The notes: generated by a model not told the origin, from the letters alone. A stretch of DNA of 64,000 nt from Bacillus sp. NEB1478 (GCF_031582965.1 NZ_CP134049.1:3410001-3474000), one strand, 5' to 3'; shown: positions 18,316 through 27,054, numbered from the stretch's first letter. Numbers and translations: made by a program.

Positions 18316-18340
18316 GTTTAGATTTTTTTAGAATGGGTAA
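18316..18340 (+). promoter_or_regulatory. SigB-type promoter of the GlsB-like gene
   Basis: GTTTAG (18316-18321), 13-bp spacer, GGGTAA (18335-18340), against the SigB consensus GTTTAA-N13/14-GGGTAT. The start codon is about 63 bp downstream. This fits the known SigB control of related stress membrane proteins. Confidence 0.7.
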
Positions 18341-18402
18341 CTTAAAAGTAATTCAATATTAGCAACACCAAACTTTTAAAAAAAATGAAGGAGGAATTTC
18401 AA

Positions 18403-18657
18403 ATGAGTTTTTTATGGGCACTTATTATAGGAGGAATTATTGGTTGGTTAGCCGGTCTATTAACAGGGCGTGACGTACCGGGTGGTATTATCGGTAACAT
18501 TATCGCTGGTTTCGTTGGAGCTTGGCTAGGTGGACTTGTATTAGGTGACTGGGGTCCTACGGTAGCAGGATTTGCTATTGTTCCAGCTATTATTGGAGCA
18601 ATCGTGGTTGTACTTATCGTAAGCTGGATTATGCGCAGTATGCGTAGCCGTGCTTAA
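18403..18657 (+). CDS. GlsB/YeaQ/YmgE family stress-response membrane protein
   Basis: An 84-residue, Gly-rich protein with three hydrophobic helices of the transglycosylase-associated (GlsB/YeaQ) family. The motif IIGWLAGLLTGRDVPGGIIGN with its conserved RD-PGG is clear. I chose ATG 18403 because AAGGAGGA lies 6-8 bp upstream; an ATG at 18385 overlaps that site. A SigB-type promoter precedes it and a terminator follows, so it is a single-gene stress unit. The molecular function is unknown. Confidence 0.88.
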   Translation: MSFLWALIIGGIIGWLAGLLTGRDVPGGIIGNIIAGFVGAWLGGLVLGDWGPTVAGFAIVPAIIGAIVVVLIVSWIMRSMRSRA

Positions 18658-18669
18658 TACATCGAATAC

Positions 18670-18702
18670 AAAAAACCGTCCCGATTAGGGGCGGTTTTTT
18701 TG
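18670..18702 (+). terminator. Intrinsic terminator after the GlsB-like gene
   Basis: Stem AACCG-CCC/GGG-CGGTT with an A run before and a T run after. Confidence 0.85.
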
Positions 18703-18744
18703 TGTGAAAAGAGAATCTGGATGAGCGCACATTTTTCCTGAATG

Positions 18745-18779
18745 GCGTGTTCAGCGATTATAAATCTCGCTGAACACGC
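18745..18779. repeat. Perfect 13-bp inverted repeat
   Basis: GCGTGTTCAGCGA (18745-18757) and TCGCTGAACACGC (18767-18779) around a 9-nt loop. No T run follows on either strand, so it is not a simple terminator. Confidence 0.7.
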
Positions 18780-18791
18780 ACTATCAACAGT

Positions 18792-18841
18792 AAAAAAAGC
18801 TCTGAAAAAAGCGGCTTATTCCACTTTACAGGGCTTTTTTT
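18792..18841 (-). terminator. Terminator after the GNAT gene
   Basis: Minus-strand AAAAAAAGCCCTG/CAGAGCTTTTTTT stem with a long loop. Confidence 0.6.
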
Positions 18842-18849
18842 AAAAAAAT

Positions 18850-19275
18850 TTAAAATCGCTTTTTAAATACGTAACTTGGCTTATCATAATGCATTTTTTG
18901 TTCATAAAAGCGGTGTGCATCCACCCGCTCTAAATTAGAACTTAACGTTACACCGTTACAATTGTTCTGAACAGCATATGATTCAATATAGGACAGCAAT
19001 TCTTCTCCATAACCCTTTGACCTTTCGCTGCCATCTGTAACGAGGTCATACAAGTAAACATGCTTGCCGTCGTAGAAATTCGTCAGTATCGCAAACCCTG
19101 CCAAGGCTACAATTTTTTCATTTTGATAATTGGCAATCAAGTTATAGCCTTCTTTTTGCATCTGCTGAAACATTTCATAAAATAAGGCTTCAGATAGATG
19201 TGTACGAAGTTGGCTCATTACAGGAAATGCTGCCCGAATTTCATGTTCTTCTGATAACTGTCTAATCTCACCCAT
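18850..19275 (-). CDS. GNAT family N-acetyltransferase
   Basis: A 141-residue compact GNAT. Beta4 (HVYLYDLVTDGSER) leads into the acetyl-CoA pyrophosphate loop SKGYGEELLSYIESYA (Q/RxxGxG/A variant), followed by NGVTLSSNLERVDAHRFYEQK, in which the tyrosine is the usual general acid. It ends 21 bp from yfkJ on the same strand, so the two may share a transcript (yfkJ first). Substrate unknown. Confidence 0.87.
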   Translation of the reverse strand: MGEIRQLSEEHEIRAAFPVMSQLRTHLSEALFYEMFQQMQKEGYNLIANYQNEKIVALAGFAILTNFYDGKHVYLYDLVTDGSERSKGYGEELLSYIESYAVQNNCNGVTLSSNLERVDAHRFYEQKMHYDKPSYVFKKRF

Positions 19276-19295
19276 TAATGTTCCTCCGGTTTAAA

Positions 19296-19766
19296 TTAAA
19301 GCGATTCTCGATTCTTTATTTCTACAAGCAGCCGTTCACATCCTGCTTTCACCATTTCATATACTTCAAGGAAATTACCAGTGAAATATGGATCTGGTAC
19401 GTCTTCACTTTCGTAATCGGGTACAAAATCCATCAGCCTTGCGATCATACCTGTTTTAGATTGACCAGCCATTCTGTGAAGGTTTCCAATATTTTCAGCG
19501 TCCATTCCAATAATATAATCAAATTGAGTTAAGTCACTTGTTTTAATTTGACGTGCCTTTTGACCTTCAAACGAAATTTCTTTCTGAGATAAAATATTTC
19601 TTGTTCCCTCGTGAGGAGGCTCACCAGCGTGCCAGTTCCCTGTACCAGCGGAGTCAATCGAAATAGCACCTTCAAGTCCTTCTCTTTTTACCAAATTACG
19701 AAAAATCGCTTCAGCCATTGGAGAACGACAAATGTTTCCTAAACATACAAAGAGTACTTTTACCAT
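19296..19766 (-). CDS. yfkJ: Low-molecular-weight protein-tyrosine phosphatase YfkJ
   Basis: A 156-residue LMW-PTP. The P-loop CLGNICRS (CX5R) sits at the N-terminus and the general-acid loop EDVPDPYF near residue 120. I start at ATG 19766 because AAGGGGGG lies about 7 bp upstream and the product then begins MVKVLFVCLGN as in homologues; an upstream frame extension to 19817 lacks support. B. subtilis YfkJ is an active phosphatase linked to ethanol stress. Confidence 0.92.
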   Translation of the reverse strand: MVKVLFVCLGNICRSPMAEAIFRNLVKREGLEGAISIDSAGTGNWHAGEPPHEGTRNILSQKEISFEGQKARQIKTSDLTQFDYIIGMDAENIGNLHRMAGQSKTGMIARLMDFVPDYESEDVPDPYFTGNFLEVYEMVKAGCERLLVEIKNRESL

Positions 19767-19850
19767 CCTTACACCCCCCCTTCTTATTCCTATTAAAGGT
19801 ATAACAATTTCAGTCATTTTAAAAGAAGATGATGCCGGATTTTTTTATAA

Positions 19851-19903
19851 GGCTGTATTGGAAAGTTGTTGATTTCCGCTCCAGGTCGCTCGCTTTCCGC
19901 AAG
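19851..19903 (-). repeat. Truncated copy of a Bacillaceae intergenic repeat
   Basis: GGCTG at 19851, then a stretch TGATTTCCGCTCCAGG and CGCTCGCTTTCCGC, match the reverse complement of the terminal part of the longer element at 46564-46783. Only one end is kept. Confidence 0.55.
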
Positions 19904-19927
19904 TCACATATTTTAACTGTCTGCCCT

Positions 19928-19967
19928 AAAAAAAGAAATAACCTGAGCTATTATAGCCAGGTTATTT
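19928..19967 (-). terminator. Terminator of the liv operon
   Basis: Minus-strand stem AAATAACCTG/CAGGTTATTT followed by a T run, just after livF. Confidence 0.85.
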
Positions 19968-19976
19968 TATGCAGAC

Positions 19977-20684
19977 TTAAGCGAGATATGCTTCCCGGAC
20001 CTGATCATTTTTAATCAAATCTGCTCCCAGTCCTGTCATTACAATTTCGCCTGTCTGAATTACATATCCACGATGGGCTACCTGTAAGGCTTGATAAGCA
20101 TTTTGTTCGACTAAAAGAATGGTCATTCCTTCTTTATTAAGATCACTGATAATATCAAAAATCTGTTCAACAATTACAGGCGCCAAGCCCATAGATGGTT
20201 CATCCAGCAATAACAGTCGCGGTTTAGACATTAAAGCCCGGCCCATTGCCAGCATCTGCTGTTCCCCGCCACTCATTGTTCCGCCTTTTTGGGACAGTCG
20301 TTCATGAAGTCTAGGAAAATATCCAAAGACTCTTTCCATACTCTCTTTGATGATTTTTTTATCTTTTATCGCAAAAGCACCCATCTCAAGGTTTTCTTTT
20401 ACAGTCAGCTTAGGGAAAATCCTTCGTCCTTCCGGCACGTGGGCGATCCCAGTCTGTGCAGTTATATGAGCAGGCTGTTTTGAAATATCTTTATCTTCAT
20501 AATATACTTTTCCTGTTTTCGGAAGAACTTGACCGCTGATTGTTTTTAAAGTTGTTGATTTTCCTGCTCCGTTACAGCCGATAAGCGTTACGATCTCACC
20601 TTTTTCAACTTTAAGACTAATTCCCTTTAGCGCGTGAATACCACCGTAAAATGTATTAACATCATTTAATTGTAAAATACTCAT
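19977..20684 (-). CDS. livF: Branched-chain amino acid ABC transporter ATP-binding protein LivF
   Basis: A 235-residue ABC ATPase of the LivF group, one of the two ATPases driving branched-chain amino acid (or related amide) uptake. Walker A is GCNGAGKST, the signature is MSGGEQQMLAMGRAL, Walker B is LLLLDEPSMGLAP and the H-loop is ILLVEQNA. LivF members typically have the SMGLAP and VEQN variants seen here. It is the last gene of livJHMGF, 11 bp after livG. Confidence 0.94.
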   Translation of the reverse strand: MSILQLNDVNTFYGGIHALKGISLKVEKGEIVTLIGCNGAGKSTTLKTISGQVLPKTGKVYYEDKDISKQPAHITAQTGIAHVPEGRRIFPKLTVKENLEMGAFAIKDKKIIKESMERVFGYFPRLHERLSQKGGTMSGGEQQMLAMGRALMSKPRLLLLDEPSMGLAPVIVEQIFDIISDLNKEGMTILLVEQNAYQALQVAHRGYVIQTGEIVMTGLGADLIKNDQVREAYLA

Positions 20685-20695
20685 CGTTCTCCCCC

Positions 20696-21472
20696 TTACG
20701 CTGGCGTTACTGCACTTTTACCAAGATAAGCTTCTATTACATTTACATTATTCCGGATTTCAGCAGGTTTTCCTTCAGCAATTTTTTCGCCGTGATCTAA
20801 TACAACAATGTGCTCTGAAATTTCCATAACAAGCTTCATATCGTGCTCGATTAAAACAATCGTTACATCCAGCTCTTCTCTCATACGATGGATAAACTCG
20901 GTTAATTCCCTTGTTTCCCTCGGGTTCATCCCCGCAGCAGGCTCATCCAGCAGCAGGAGTTTAGGATTAGTTGCCAGAGCACGAGCAATTTCAAGTCTTC
21001 GCTGTGCACCATACGAAAGATTTTGGGCATCTTCATTTAAATGATGTGCCAGACCTACATATTCCAGCCAGTGATATGCTTCTTCCTGAGCACGTTTTTC
21101 CTCTTCTCGAACGCCTTTTGTTTGAAATAATGTAGTAACAACTCCTGCTTTTAACTGTTTGTGCAGTCCTACCATTACATTTTCAAGAACTGTAATGTTC
21201 GAAAAAAGACGAATGTTCTGGAACGTCCTAGCAATTCCCTGTCTCGAAATTTCATGGGGCTTCAATCCAATCAATGATTTTGAACCTAGCTGTACATTTC
21301 CTTTATCAGGCTGATACACACCTGTGATCAAGTTAAAAAAAGTTGTCTTACCCGCTCCGTTCGGACCGATTACAGCTGTAATCGATCCTTTTTCAACCGT
21401 CATATCGACGGAATTGACTGCGACCAAGCCGCCAAACTGTTTGTATAGATTACTAACTGTTAAAATCGACAT
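20696..21472 (-). CDS. livG: Branched-chain amino acid ABC transporter ATP-binding protein LivG
   Basis: A 258-residue ABC ATPase. Walker A is GPNGAGKTT, the signature region is LSYGAQRRLEIARAL, Walker B is LLLLDEPAAGMNP and the H-loop is VLIEHDMKLVM; the AAGMNP and SYGxQRR variants are LivG hallmarks. ATG 21472 lies 8 bp after AGGAGG (21481-21486), so the GTG two codons earlier is rejected. It pairs with LivF on the LivH/LivM channel. Confidence 0.94.
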   Translation of the reverse strand: MSILTVSNLYKQFGGLVAVNSVDMTVEKGSITAVIGPNGAGKTTFFNLITGVYQPDKGNVQLGSKSLIGLKPHEISRQGIARTFQNIRLFSNITVLENVMVGLHKQLKAGVVTTLFQTKGVREEEKRAQEEAYHWLEYVGLAHHLNEDAQNLSYGAQRRLEIARALATNPKLLLLDEPAAGMNPRETRELTEFIHRMREELDVTIVLIEHDMKLVMEISEHIVVLDHGEKIAEGKPAEIRNNVNVIEAYLGKSAVTPA

Positions 21473-21484
21473 TGCCACGCCCTC

Positions 21485-22774
21485 CTAAGCTTGAAATCCC
21501 TTATCTTGATCGATTGTAATTTTCTCTTTCCGATGTTTTTTCGCTCCCTCTTTCAAAGCATTTTCATCGAAAACAGGATTTTTTGCAGGAATCAATCCTT
21601 GAGGACGATAGATCGCAAATATGATTAAAATTGCTCCAAAGATAAAGCGCTGCATCTTCGCAGGTGCAAGAGCTTCCGGGAAGCTGATCACGCCGTCCAT
21701 GTTTAACTGGTTCAAATAATTTGTTACTTCAGTCAGCACTTGCAGATTCAGGATCGTAATAACTGCAGCACCAAGAATAACTCCAGGCACACTTCCCATT
21801 CCGCCGAGTATAACCATAACAAGAATCGTGATCGATTCCAGCAAAGTGAAACTCGTTGGATCAACAAACGTTTGTTTCGCTGCGAATACTACTCCCATCA
21901 TTCCCGAGAAAGAGGCACCGATCGCAAAAGCTAATAGTTTTGTGCGCACTAAATGGATACCCATTGATTGTGCAGCAATCTCGTTTTCTCTTACGGCTTT
22001 CCAGGAACGGCCGATCTTTGAAAACTCAAACCTTCTCACAGCCAGGATAACAAGAAGAAGAATCCCCAGCACGATATAATAAAACTGATTAGGGTAAACA
22101 AATTGAAAACCAAAGATTTCAGGCGGCTGAACCGATGCTAAGCCCATTGCACCATTCGTAATATTGACAGGCTTATCAAGGTTATTAAAAACAATCCTGA
22201 TGATTTCCCCAAAACCTAATGTAACGATTGCTAGATAATCTCCTTTTACACGAAGGACTGGAATACCTAATAAAATACCGAAAAGCGCAGCCATGAAACA
22301 GCCAATCAGAATAAAAATCCAAAAGCTTCCGCCGGATAACGGAAACGTCCCAAACGGCATAAAATTCGCTGCCTGTCCGGTAGCAAAAATACCGTATGTA
22401 TAAGCACCTATTGCAAAAAAGGCAACAAAGCCAAGATCTAAAAGCCCTGCCAGTCCAACAACGATGTTAAGTCCTAATGCCATCGCCACATAGATGCCAA
22501 CCACAGTAGCAACTTCCATATAGGATTGATAACTCGGTCCTGTGCTTGCAACAAAAGGTATGACCCCAATGAGGACCACTCCTGCAATCACCCATTTTAA
22601 TCGGTTTGAAAGATCAGTATAGTAAAGCAATAACAAGGAGAACAAAAGCAATAGAAATGCGGTAACAGATTGTTGTGCTAAATATAAACTCAATGAAGTT
22701 ACCAATACATAAAGCACGAGCAAAATGACCTGTGCCATTTTATTTCCTTTTAGTTTACTAGTCAGCTTTTGCAT
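21485..22774 (-). CDS. livM: Branched-chain amino acid ABC transporter permease LivM
   Basis: A 429-residue permease of the LivHM family, longer than LivH because of an N-terminal set of extra helices. Family signatures are GLNIVVGLAGLLDLGFVAFFAIGAY-type sequence (seen as LAGLLDLGFVAFFAIGAY) and the coupling-helix region GRSWKAVRENEIAAQSMGI. A polar C-terminal tail (about 30 residues, basic then acidic) follows the last helix. It is separated from livH by 10 bp and from livG by 12 bp. Confidence 0.93.
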   Translation of the reverse strand: MQKLTSKLKGNKMAQVILLVLYVLVTSLSLYLAQQSVTAFLLLLFSLLLLYYTDLSNRLKWVIAGVVLIGVIPFVASTGPSYQSYMEVATVVGIYVAMALGLNIVVGLAGLLDLGFVAFFAIGAYTYGIFATGQAANFMPFGTFPLSGGSFWIFILIGCFMAALFGILLGIPVLRVKGDYLAIVTLGFGEIIRIVFNNLDKPVNITNGAMGLASVQPPEIFGFQFVYPNQFYYIVLGILLLVILAVRRFEFSKIGRSWKAVRENEIAAQSMGIHLVRTKLLAFAIGASFSGMMGVVFAAKQTFVDPTSFTLLESITILVMVILGGMGSVPGVILGAAVITILNLQVLTEVTNYLNQLNMDGVISFPEALAPAKMQRFIFGAILIIFAIYRPQGLIPAKNPVFDENALKEGAKKHRKEKITIDQDKGFQA

Positions 22775-22784
22775 GGATCTTCAC

Positions 22785-23771
22785 CTACACTTTCTCTGTA
22801 ACTGCTTTTCCAAACAGTCCTTCTGGTTTGAAAATAAGAACTACGATTAAGATTGCGAATGCGAAAACATCTTTGTACTCTGCTCCGAAAACGCCATTTG
22901 TTAAAAGCTGAAGATTTGTCGCAGCAAACATTTCTAGCAATCCCAGCATAAGACCACCAACCATCGCCCCGCGAATGTTCCCGATTCCGCCTAATACAGC
23001 AGCTGTAAATGCTTTTAGCCCTAAAATGAATCCAATATAAGGATCAATTGTTCCATACTGAACTGCAAATAGAACACCAGTAGCTCCCCCAAGGGCAGAC
23101 CCTATAAAGAAGGTTAAAGAAATGACTTTGTTTACGTTGATTGACATGAGGGATGCTGTCTCACGGTCTTGAGCGACAGCTCTCATCGCCATTCCCCATT
23201 TTGTTTTATTTACGAAAAAGTCCAGACCGATCATCATAATTACTACTGCAACGACTAGAATAAGTGTTGAAGTTTTAAAAAATGCATCACTGAAAGATGA
23301 AGAAAGACTAGAAAATTTAAGCGTAAACTTTTCATTAAACATCGATGGACCCGTTAAGATATAATTCCCGCGCTTATATTCTGTAATAAATCGAACTAAA
23401 TCCTGAAGCAAAAATGATACACCGATTGCCGAGATTAACGTGATGAGCTTAGGAGAATTCCTTAGTGGCCGGTATGCCAGACGTTCGATTCCCACTCCCA
23501 TGAATCCCGTTAAAATCGAGGTAACGATCAAAACAAGAATTAGAGCAAGTATGGCAGGCATTGAGGCGATCCATCCCATTCCCGTCATCAGAATAAGCAT
23601 GGCAACACCAATGAATGCTCCCGTCATAAAAATTTCACCATGAGCAAAATTGATAAGTTCAAGAATTCCATAAACCATCGTATACCCAAGTGCAATAACC
23701 GCATAAATCGCGCCAAGTGCTAAACCATCTACAAGAACTTGGGGCAGCGTGTGCAAAATGTCAGCTAACAT
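22785..23771 (-). CDS. livH: Branched-chain amino acid ABC transporter permease LivH
   Basis: A 328-residue permease with the LivH N-terminal motif ALGAIYAVIALGYTMVYGIL, INFAHGEIFMTGAF, and the ATPase-contact loop WGMAMRAVAQDRETASLMGI-type sequence (here MRAVAQDRETASLMSIN). Eight or so helices. It follows livJ after a 93-bp gap that contains a hairpin terminator, so livH-F are probably made at a lower level than the binding protein. Confidence 0.93.
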   Translation of the reverse strand: MLADILHTLPQVLVDGLALGAIYAVIALGYTMVYGILELINFAHGEIFMTGAFIGVAMLILMTGMGWIASMPAILALILVLIVTSILTGFMGVGIERLAYRPLRNSPKLITLISAIGVSFLLQDLVRFITEYKRGNYILTGPSMFNEKFTLKFSSLSSSFSDAFFKTSTLILVVAVVIMMIGLDFFVNKTKWGMAMRAVAQDRETASLMSINVNKVISLTFFIGSALGGATGVLFAVQYGTIDPYIGFILGLKAFTAAVLGGIGNIRGAMVGGLMLGLLEMFAATNLQLLTNGVFGAEYKDVFAFAILIVVLIFKPEGLFGKAVTEKV

Positions 23772-23817
23772 AACTTTTCCTCTCTTTCACAACTAGGATG
23801 TATGTGTGGAAAAAAGA

Positions 23818-23849
23818 AGAGGGAGATGGCCATTAGGGTCACTCCCTCT
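23818..23849 (-). terminator. Intra-operon terminator between livJ and livH
   Basis: Minus-strand AGAGGGAG/CTCCCTCT 8-bp perfect stem with a 16-nt loop, followed by TCTTTTTT. It probably acts as a partial terminator that sets the ratio of LivJ to the membrane complex. Confidence 0.75.
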
Positions 23850-23864
23850 CGTGTAAACATCGGT

Positions 23865-25058
23865 TTACTTACTAATTTCGCCTTCTTGAACACCTGGATA
23901 TTTAGGTTCGCTGAATTTATAGATATAAACTTTCGCGTACTTGTTATCCCCTTTATCATCAAATCCAACTTTAGTTACAACACCTTGGAAATCTTGTACT
24001 TTACGAACTTCTTCCGTTACTTTTTCACGAGATGGAAGCTTTCCGTCATTGCCTTTAATCGCTGCTTCTAGACCATGTAATAGAACGCTCATTGAATCAT
24101 AGCCATAAGCCGAATAAGACTCTACATTTTTATTGAATTTATCTTTGTACTTGGAAGCAAAATCTTGTCCTTCAGACGATTTGCTAGCATCCGCTGCTAC
24201 AGACGTGTAGTAAACATTCTTTACCGCATCACCGGCGATTTCAACTAGAGTGGAAGAATCCATTCCATCTCCGCCCATGAATGGAATGTCGATGCCTTTA
24301 TCACGTGCTTGTCTGATTAATTGACCGCCTTCCGTATAAAGTCCACCGAAGAATACTAAGTCAGGTTTCTTGGATAATACTTGTGTAAGAACACCGTTAA
24401 AGTCTTTTTCTCCAACCGTGATCCCTTCATAACCAAGAATTTCTGCACCTGCGTCTTCAGCCGCTTTTTTGAAGGCATCTGCAAGACCTGTTCCGTAAGC
24501 CGTTTTATCTTGAACAACAAAGATCTTTTTAGCTCCCAGCTTATTGATTGCATAGTCTGCTCCTGCTGGACCTTGGAAGTCATCACGCGCAACGATACGG
24601 TTTACCGTCTTAAGTCCGCGATCTGTAACTTCTGTAGCTGTGTTAGCCGGAGAAACCATAGGCACTTTGTATTTTTCATAAACTTCAGATGATGGAATAG
24701 ATACACCTGAATTCAAGTGACCGACAACCCCTAGGATCGCCTTGTCAGAACCGATTAGGTTAGCGTTTGCTACTCCTTTTTTCGGATCAGCTTGATCGTC
24801 GTAAGGAACGAGCTGAAGCTTATATCCCAATTTATCAAACTTATCTTTATTCTCTTCTAATGCAAGCTGTGCACCCAGTTTAATAGATTCACCCAGTGTT
24901 GCACTTCCTCCTGATAACGGAGTTTGTGTAGCAATCTTAATTACTTTTCCGCTTCCGCCACCGCTGCTTCCAGACCCGCCTGAAGCATTACAGCCTGCTA
25001 AAAGACCTAAAGATAATGCAGAAGCTGCTAATACTTTTAACCCTCTTTTCATCCCCAT
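23865..25058 (-). CDS. livJ: Branched-chain amino acid ABC transporter substrate-binding lipoprotein
   Basis: A 397-residue periplasmic-type binding protein (Peripla_BP_6, Leu/Ile/Val group) with a lipoprotein signal ending in the lipobox LLAGC, followed by a Gly/Ser linker. The mature part begins KIATQTPLSGGSATLGESIK and contains LGVVGHLNSGVSIPSSEVYE and VFFGGLYTEGGQLIRQA, typical of LivJ/LivK. ATG 25058 has GGGGG 9 bp upstream; a second ATG lies two codons in. A weak CodY-like word (AATTTTCTAA) lies upstream near 25075, but the match is poor. Ligand specificity cannot be read. Confidence 0.92.
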   Translation of the reverse strand: MGMKRGLKVLAASALSLGLLAGCNASGGSGSSGGGSGKVIKIATQTPLSGGSATLGESIKLGAQLALEENKDKFDKLGYKLQLVPYDDQADPKKGVANANLIGSDKAILGVVGHLNSGVSIPSSEVYEKYKVPMVSPANTATEVTDRGLKTVNRIVARDDFQGPAGADYAINKLGAKKIFVVQDKTAYGTGLADAFKKAAEDAGAEILGYEGITVGEKDFNGVLTQVLSKKPDLVFFGGLYTEGGQLIRQARDKGIDIPFMGGDGMDSSTLVEIAGDAVKNVYYTSVAADASKSSEGQDFASKYKDKFNKNVESYSAYGYDSMSVLLHGLEAAIKGNDGKLPSREKVTEEVRKVQDFQGVVTKVGFDDKGDNKYAKVYIYKFSEPKYPGVQEGEISK

Positions 25059-25244
25059 GTAGAAAATCCCCCTTGTTAGAAAATTTAGATAATTGCTACT
25101 ATTTAAAAAAATCTTACATGAATATTACTAGATAGACAACTAAAATTTAGAAAAAATAGATATTTTATTTTAAATTAAAATAAATTCCCTATTATTCAAC
25201 AAAATGTATTATATGTCGCTACCTTTAATGCTTTATCACAGAAA

Positions 25245-25268
25245 AACCCGCTGATTTCTCAGCGGGTT
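25245..25268 (-). terminator. Terminator after yjbQ
   Basis: Perfect stem AACCCGCTGA/TCAGCGGGTT with a 4-nt loop and a T run on the minus strand. Confidence 0.92.
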
Positions 25269-25334
25269 AATATTGTCATATGCAATATTTGATTATAGTT
25301 TCAGGACTATTTGACTGCTAAAATCGACTCAATC

Positions 25335-25736
25335 CTACTTTTGTAAAATCTTCACATAATAATTCCTATGTCTAGGACCATCAAACTCACAAAAATAGAT
25401 GCCTTGCCATGTTCCGAGCAGCAATTCACCATTTTCAATCATTACAACCTGAGAGGAACCTACTGTACTTGCTTTTAAATGCGAAGCAGAATTTCCTTCC
25501 GCATGACGGTATTTAGGGTGTTCCCATGGATAAACCTCATCCAGCTTCATCAGCATATCTTTCACAACATCCGGATCCGCGTTTTCATTGATTGTGATAC
25601 CCGCAGTCGTATGGGGACAATACACATACAGTACGCCATCATCGATATGCTGTTCCTCAACATAAGCTTGCAGCGATGTGGTAATTTCGTACATTTCATC
25701 ACGCTGGTGTGTTTGAATCGTGAATTTTTGAGCCAC
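25335..25736 (-). CDS. yjbQ: YjbQ family protein (UPF0047)
   Basis: A 133-residue protein of the YjbQ/UPF0047 family, recorded for some members as a secondary thiamine-phosphate synthase. Signature sequences are YCPHTTAGITINENADPDV, HAEGNSASHLKAS and GTWQGIYFCEFDGPR, holding the conserved histidines. The start is GTG 25736 behind AGGAGGG. It is a single-gene unit. Confidence 0.9.
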   Translation of the reverse strand: MAQKFTIQTHQRDEMYEITTSLQAYVEEQHIDDGVLYVYCPHTTAGITINENADPDVVKDMLMKLDEVYPWEHPKYRHAEGNSASHLKASTVGSSQVVMIENGELLLGTWQGIYFCEFDGPRHRNYYVKILQK

Positions 25737-25853
25737 TAAAATCCCTCCTCTAGTATTCTATAATTGATGATTCCCTAATTGTGCTTATTTTATCTCATAG
25801 GAAAATGAAAAGCCGACTCCCCATTAAAGAAGTCAGCTCGTTTTTGCTAGAAA

Positions 25854-26915
25854 CTATTTTCGATTAACTCGCGTCCGGTCCCCAGCAATCTTTTTCCACT
25901 TCGCTCTTTCAGCAAGCGCAAGCTTCTGGTCTTCTTTTCTAGCGAAGTAAGCCATTTCACGCTGCAGTTTTAAATAGCTGTTATATCGATCTTCATCCAA
26001 ATCTCCTGTTTCAATAGCAGATTGTACAGCGCAACCAGGTTCATTATTGTGTGAACAGTCACGGAACCGGCATTGGTCAGCTATTGACTCAACATCTTGG
26101 AAACTTTGACTCAAGCTGCTGTCGCCTTCCCAAAGCTGAAGCTCCCTCATCCCCGGTGTATCTATCAAAATACCGCCGCTATCTAAGACAAGCAGTTCAC
26201 GATGAGTTGTTGTGTGTTTTCCTTTTCCATCTTCTACACGTATCTCGTTTGTCTTTAAAACTTCACTGCCGAATAGTTTATTTGCCAAAGTTGACTTGCC
26301 TACACCAGATGAACCAAGCAGCGCTACAGTCTGTCCTTCCTTTATAAAATCAGAAAGTGCATCAATACCCATTCCTGTTTCTGAACTGACTGAAAAGATC
26401 GGAACTCCAAAAGCGATTGATTCAACTTCATCGATGATGCTTTGAATATCTTCGCAAAGATCAGCCTTACTGAGCACTATAACTGGCGCTGCTCCGCTTT
26501 CCCATGCCATTAACAAGTACCTTTCCAACCGGCGTAAATTAAAATCTTGATTTAATGCGTTTACTAAAAAGACAGTATCTACATTAGTCGCCACGATCTG
26601 TTCTTCTGTCGTCACTCCTGCTGCTTTTCTGGAAAATTTGCTTTTCCGAGGCAAAATTCCATGGATATAAGCTTTTCCTTCTGATGGGTTGGCTTGGACA
26701 GCCACCCAGTCTCCTACTGCCGGATAGTCTTGTCTTCCTTCGGCGTTAAACCGGATTTTTCCGGTAATTTCTCCAAGCAATTCGCCGTTCTCTGTCAGAA
26801 CTCTGTACAAACCTTTATGTTCAATGCTGATCCTTCCAGGAACAAGTGCTTGATTATTATATTCTTGAAAAGACTCTTCAAATGTTTGATTCCAACCTAA
26901 TGATTTTAAATTCAA
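25854..26915 (-). CDS. rsgA: Ribosome small-subunit-dependent GTPase RsgA (long paralogue)
   Basis: A 353-residue circularly permuted GTPase of the RsgA/YjeQ family, which checks late 30S maturation. An N-terminal OB-fold (VGDWVAVQANP) precedes permuted G motifs: G4 VLSKADLC, G1 GSSGVGKSTLANKL, G3 DTPGMREL. A C-terminal zinc knuckle follows (CRFRDCSHNNEPGCAV). The start is TTG 26915, 6 bp after GGAGGG; upstream sequence in frame is terminator, not coding. It is longer than the B. subtilis prkC-linked RsgA (about 298), so it is probably a second copy. A leader ORF and two terminator hairpins precede it. Confidence 0.9.
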   Translation of the reverse strand: MNLKSLGWNQTFEESFQEYNNQALVPGRISIEHKGLYRVLTENGELLGEITGKIRFNAEGRQDYPAVGDWVAVQANPSEGKAYIHGILPRKSKFSRKAAGVTTEEQIVATNVDTVFLVNALNQDFNLRRLERYLLMAWESGAAPVIVLSKADLCEDIQSIIDEVESIAFGVPIFSVSSETGMGIDALSDFIKEGQTVALLGSSGVGKSTLANKLFGSEVLKTNEIRVEDGKGKHTTTHRELLVLDSGGILIDTPGMRELQLWEGDSSLSQSFQDVESIADQCRFRDCSHNNEPGCAVQSAIETGDLDEDRYNSYLKLQREMAYFARKEDQKLALAERAKWKKIAGDRTRVNRK

Positions 26916-26956
26916 TTTAGTACCCTCCGAATAAATGTTGTTATTTTTTAATAAAA

Positions 26957-26982
26957 AAAGAACCGCTGAAGAACGGTTCTTT
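26957..26982 (-). terminator. Second leader terminator (T2) before rsgA
   Basis: Minus-strand stem AAAGAACCG/CGGTTCTTT with an 8-nt loop, then a T run, only about 40 nt before the rsgA start codon. Its loop and arm (26967-26974) are complementary over 8 nt to the end of the upstream leader ORF (27111-27118). Confidence 0.75.
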
Positions 26983-27020
26983 ACTGAAAATAAGAGTGCA
27001 CAAATACCCTTATTCCATAT

Positions 27021-27054
27021 AAAAAACCATGAGCTGTGTGTACAGCCCATGGTT
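27021..27054 (-). terminator. First leader terminator (T1) before rsgA
   Basis: Minus-strand hairpin: 27044-27054 pairs with 27025-27035 with one mismatch, extended by two pairs into the loop, followed by six T. Its 5' arm and loop (27037-27050) are complementary over 14 nt (one G-U) to codons inside the leader ORF (27127-27140). Confidence 0.8.

Noticed and set aside
25070..25090. CodY box upstream of livJ
   Set aside because: Only about 11 of 15 positions match AATTTTCWGAAAATT; too weak in an AT-rich leader.
26916..27050. N-terminal extension of RsgA to 27050
   Set aside because: The extra residues are encoded by the two terminator hairpins and have no RsgA similarity. TTG 26915 has the ribosome site.
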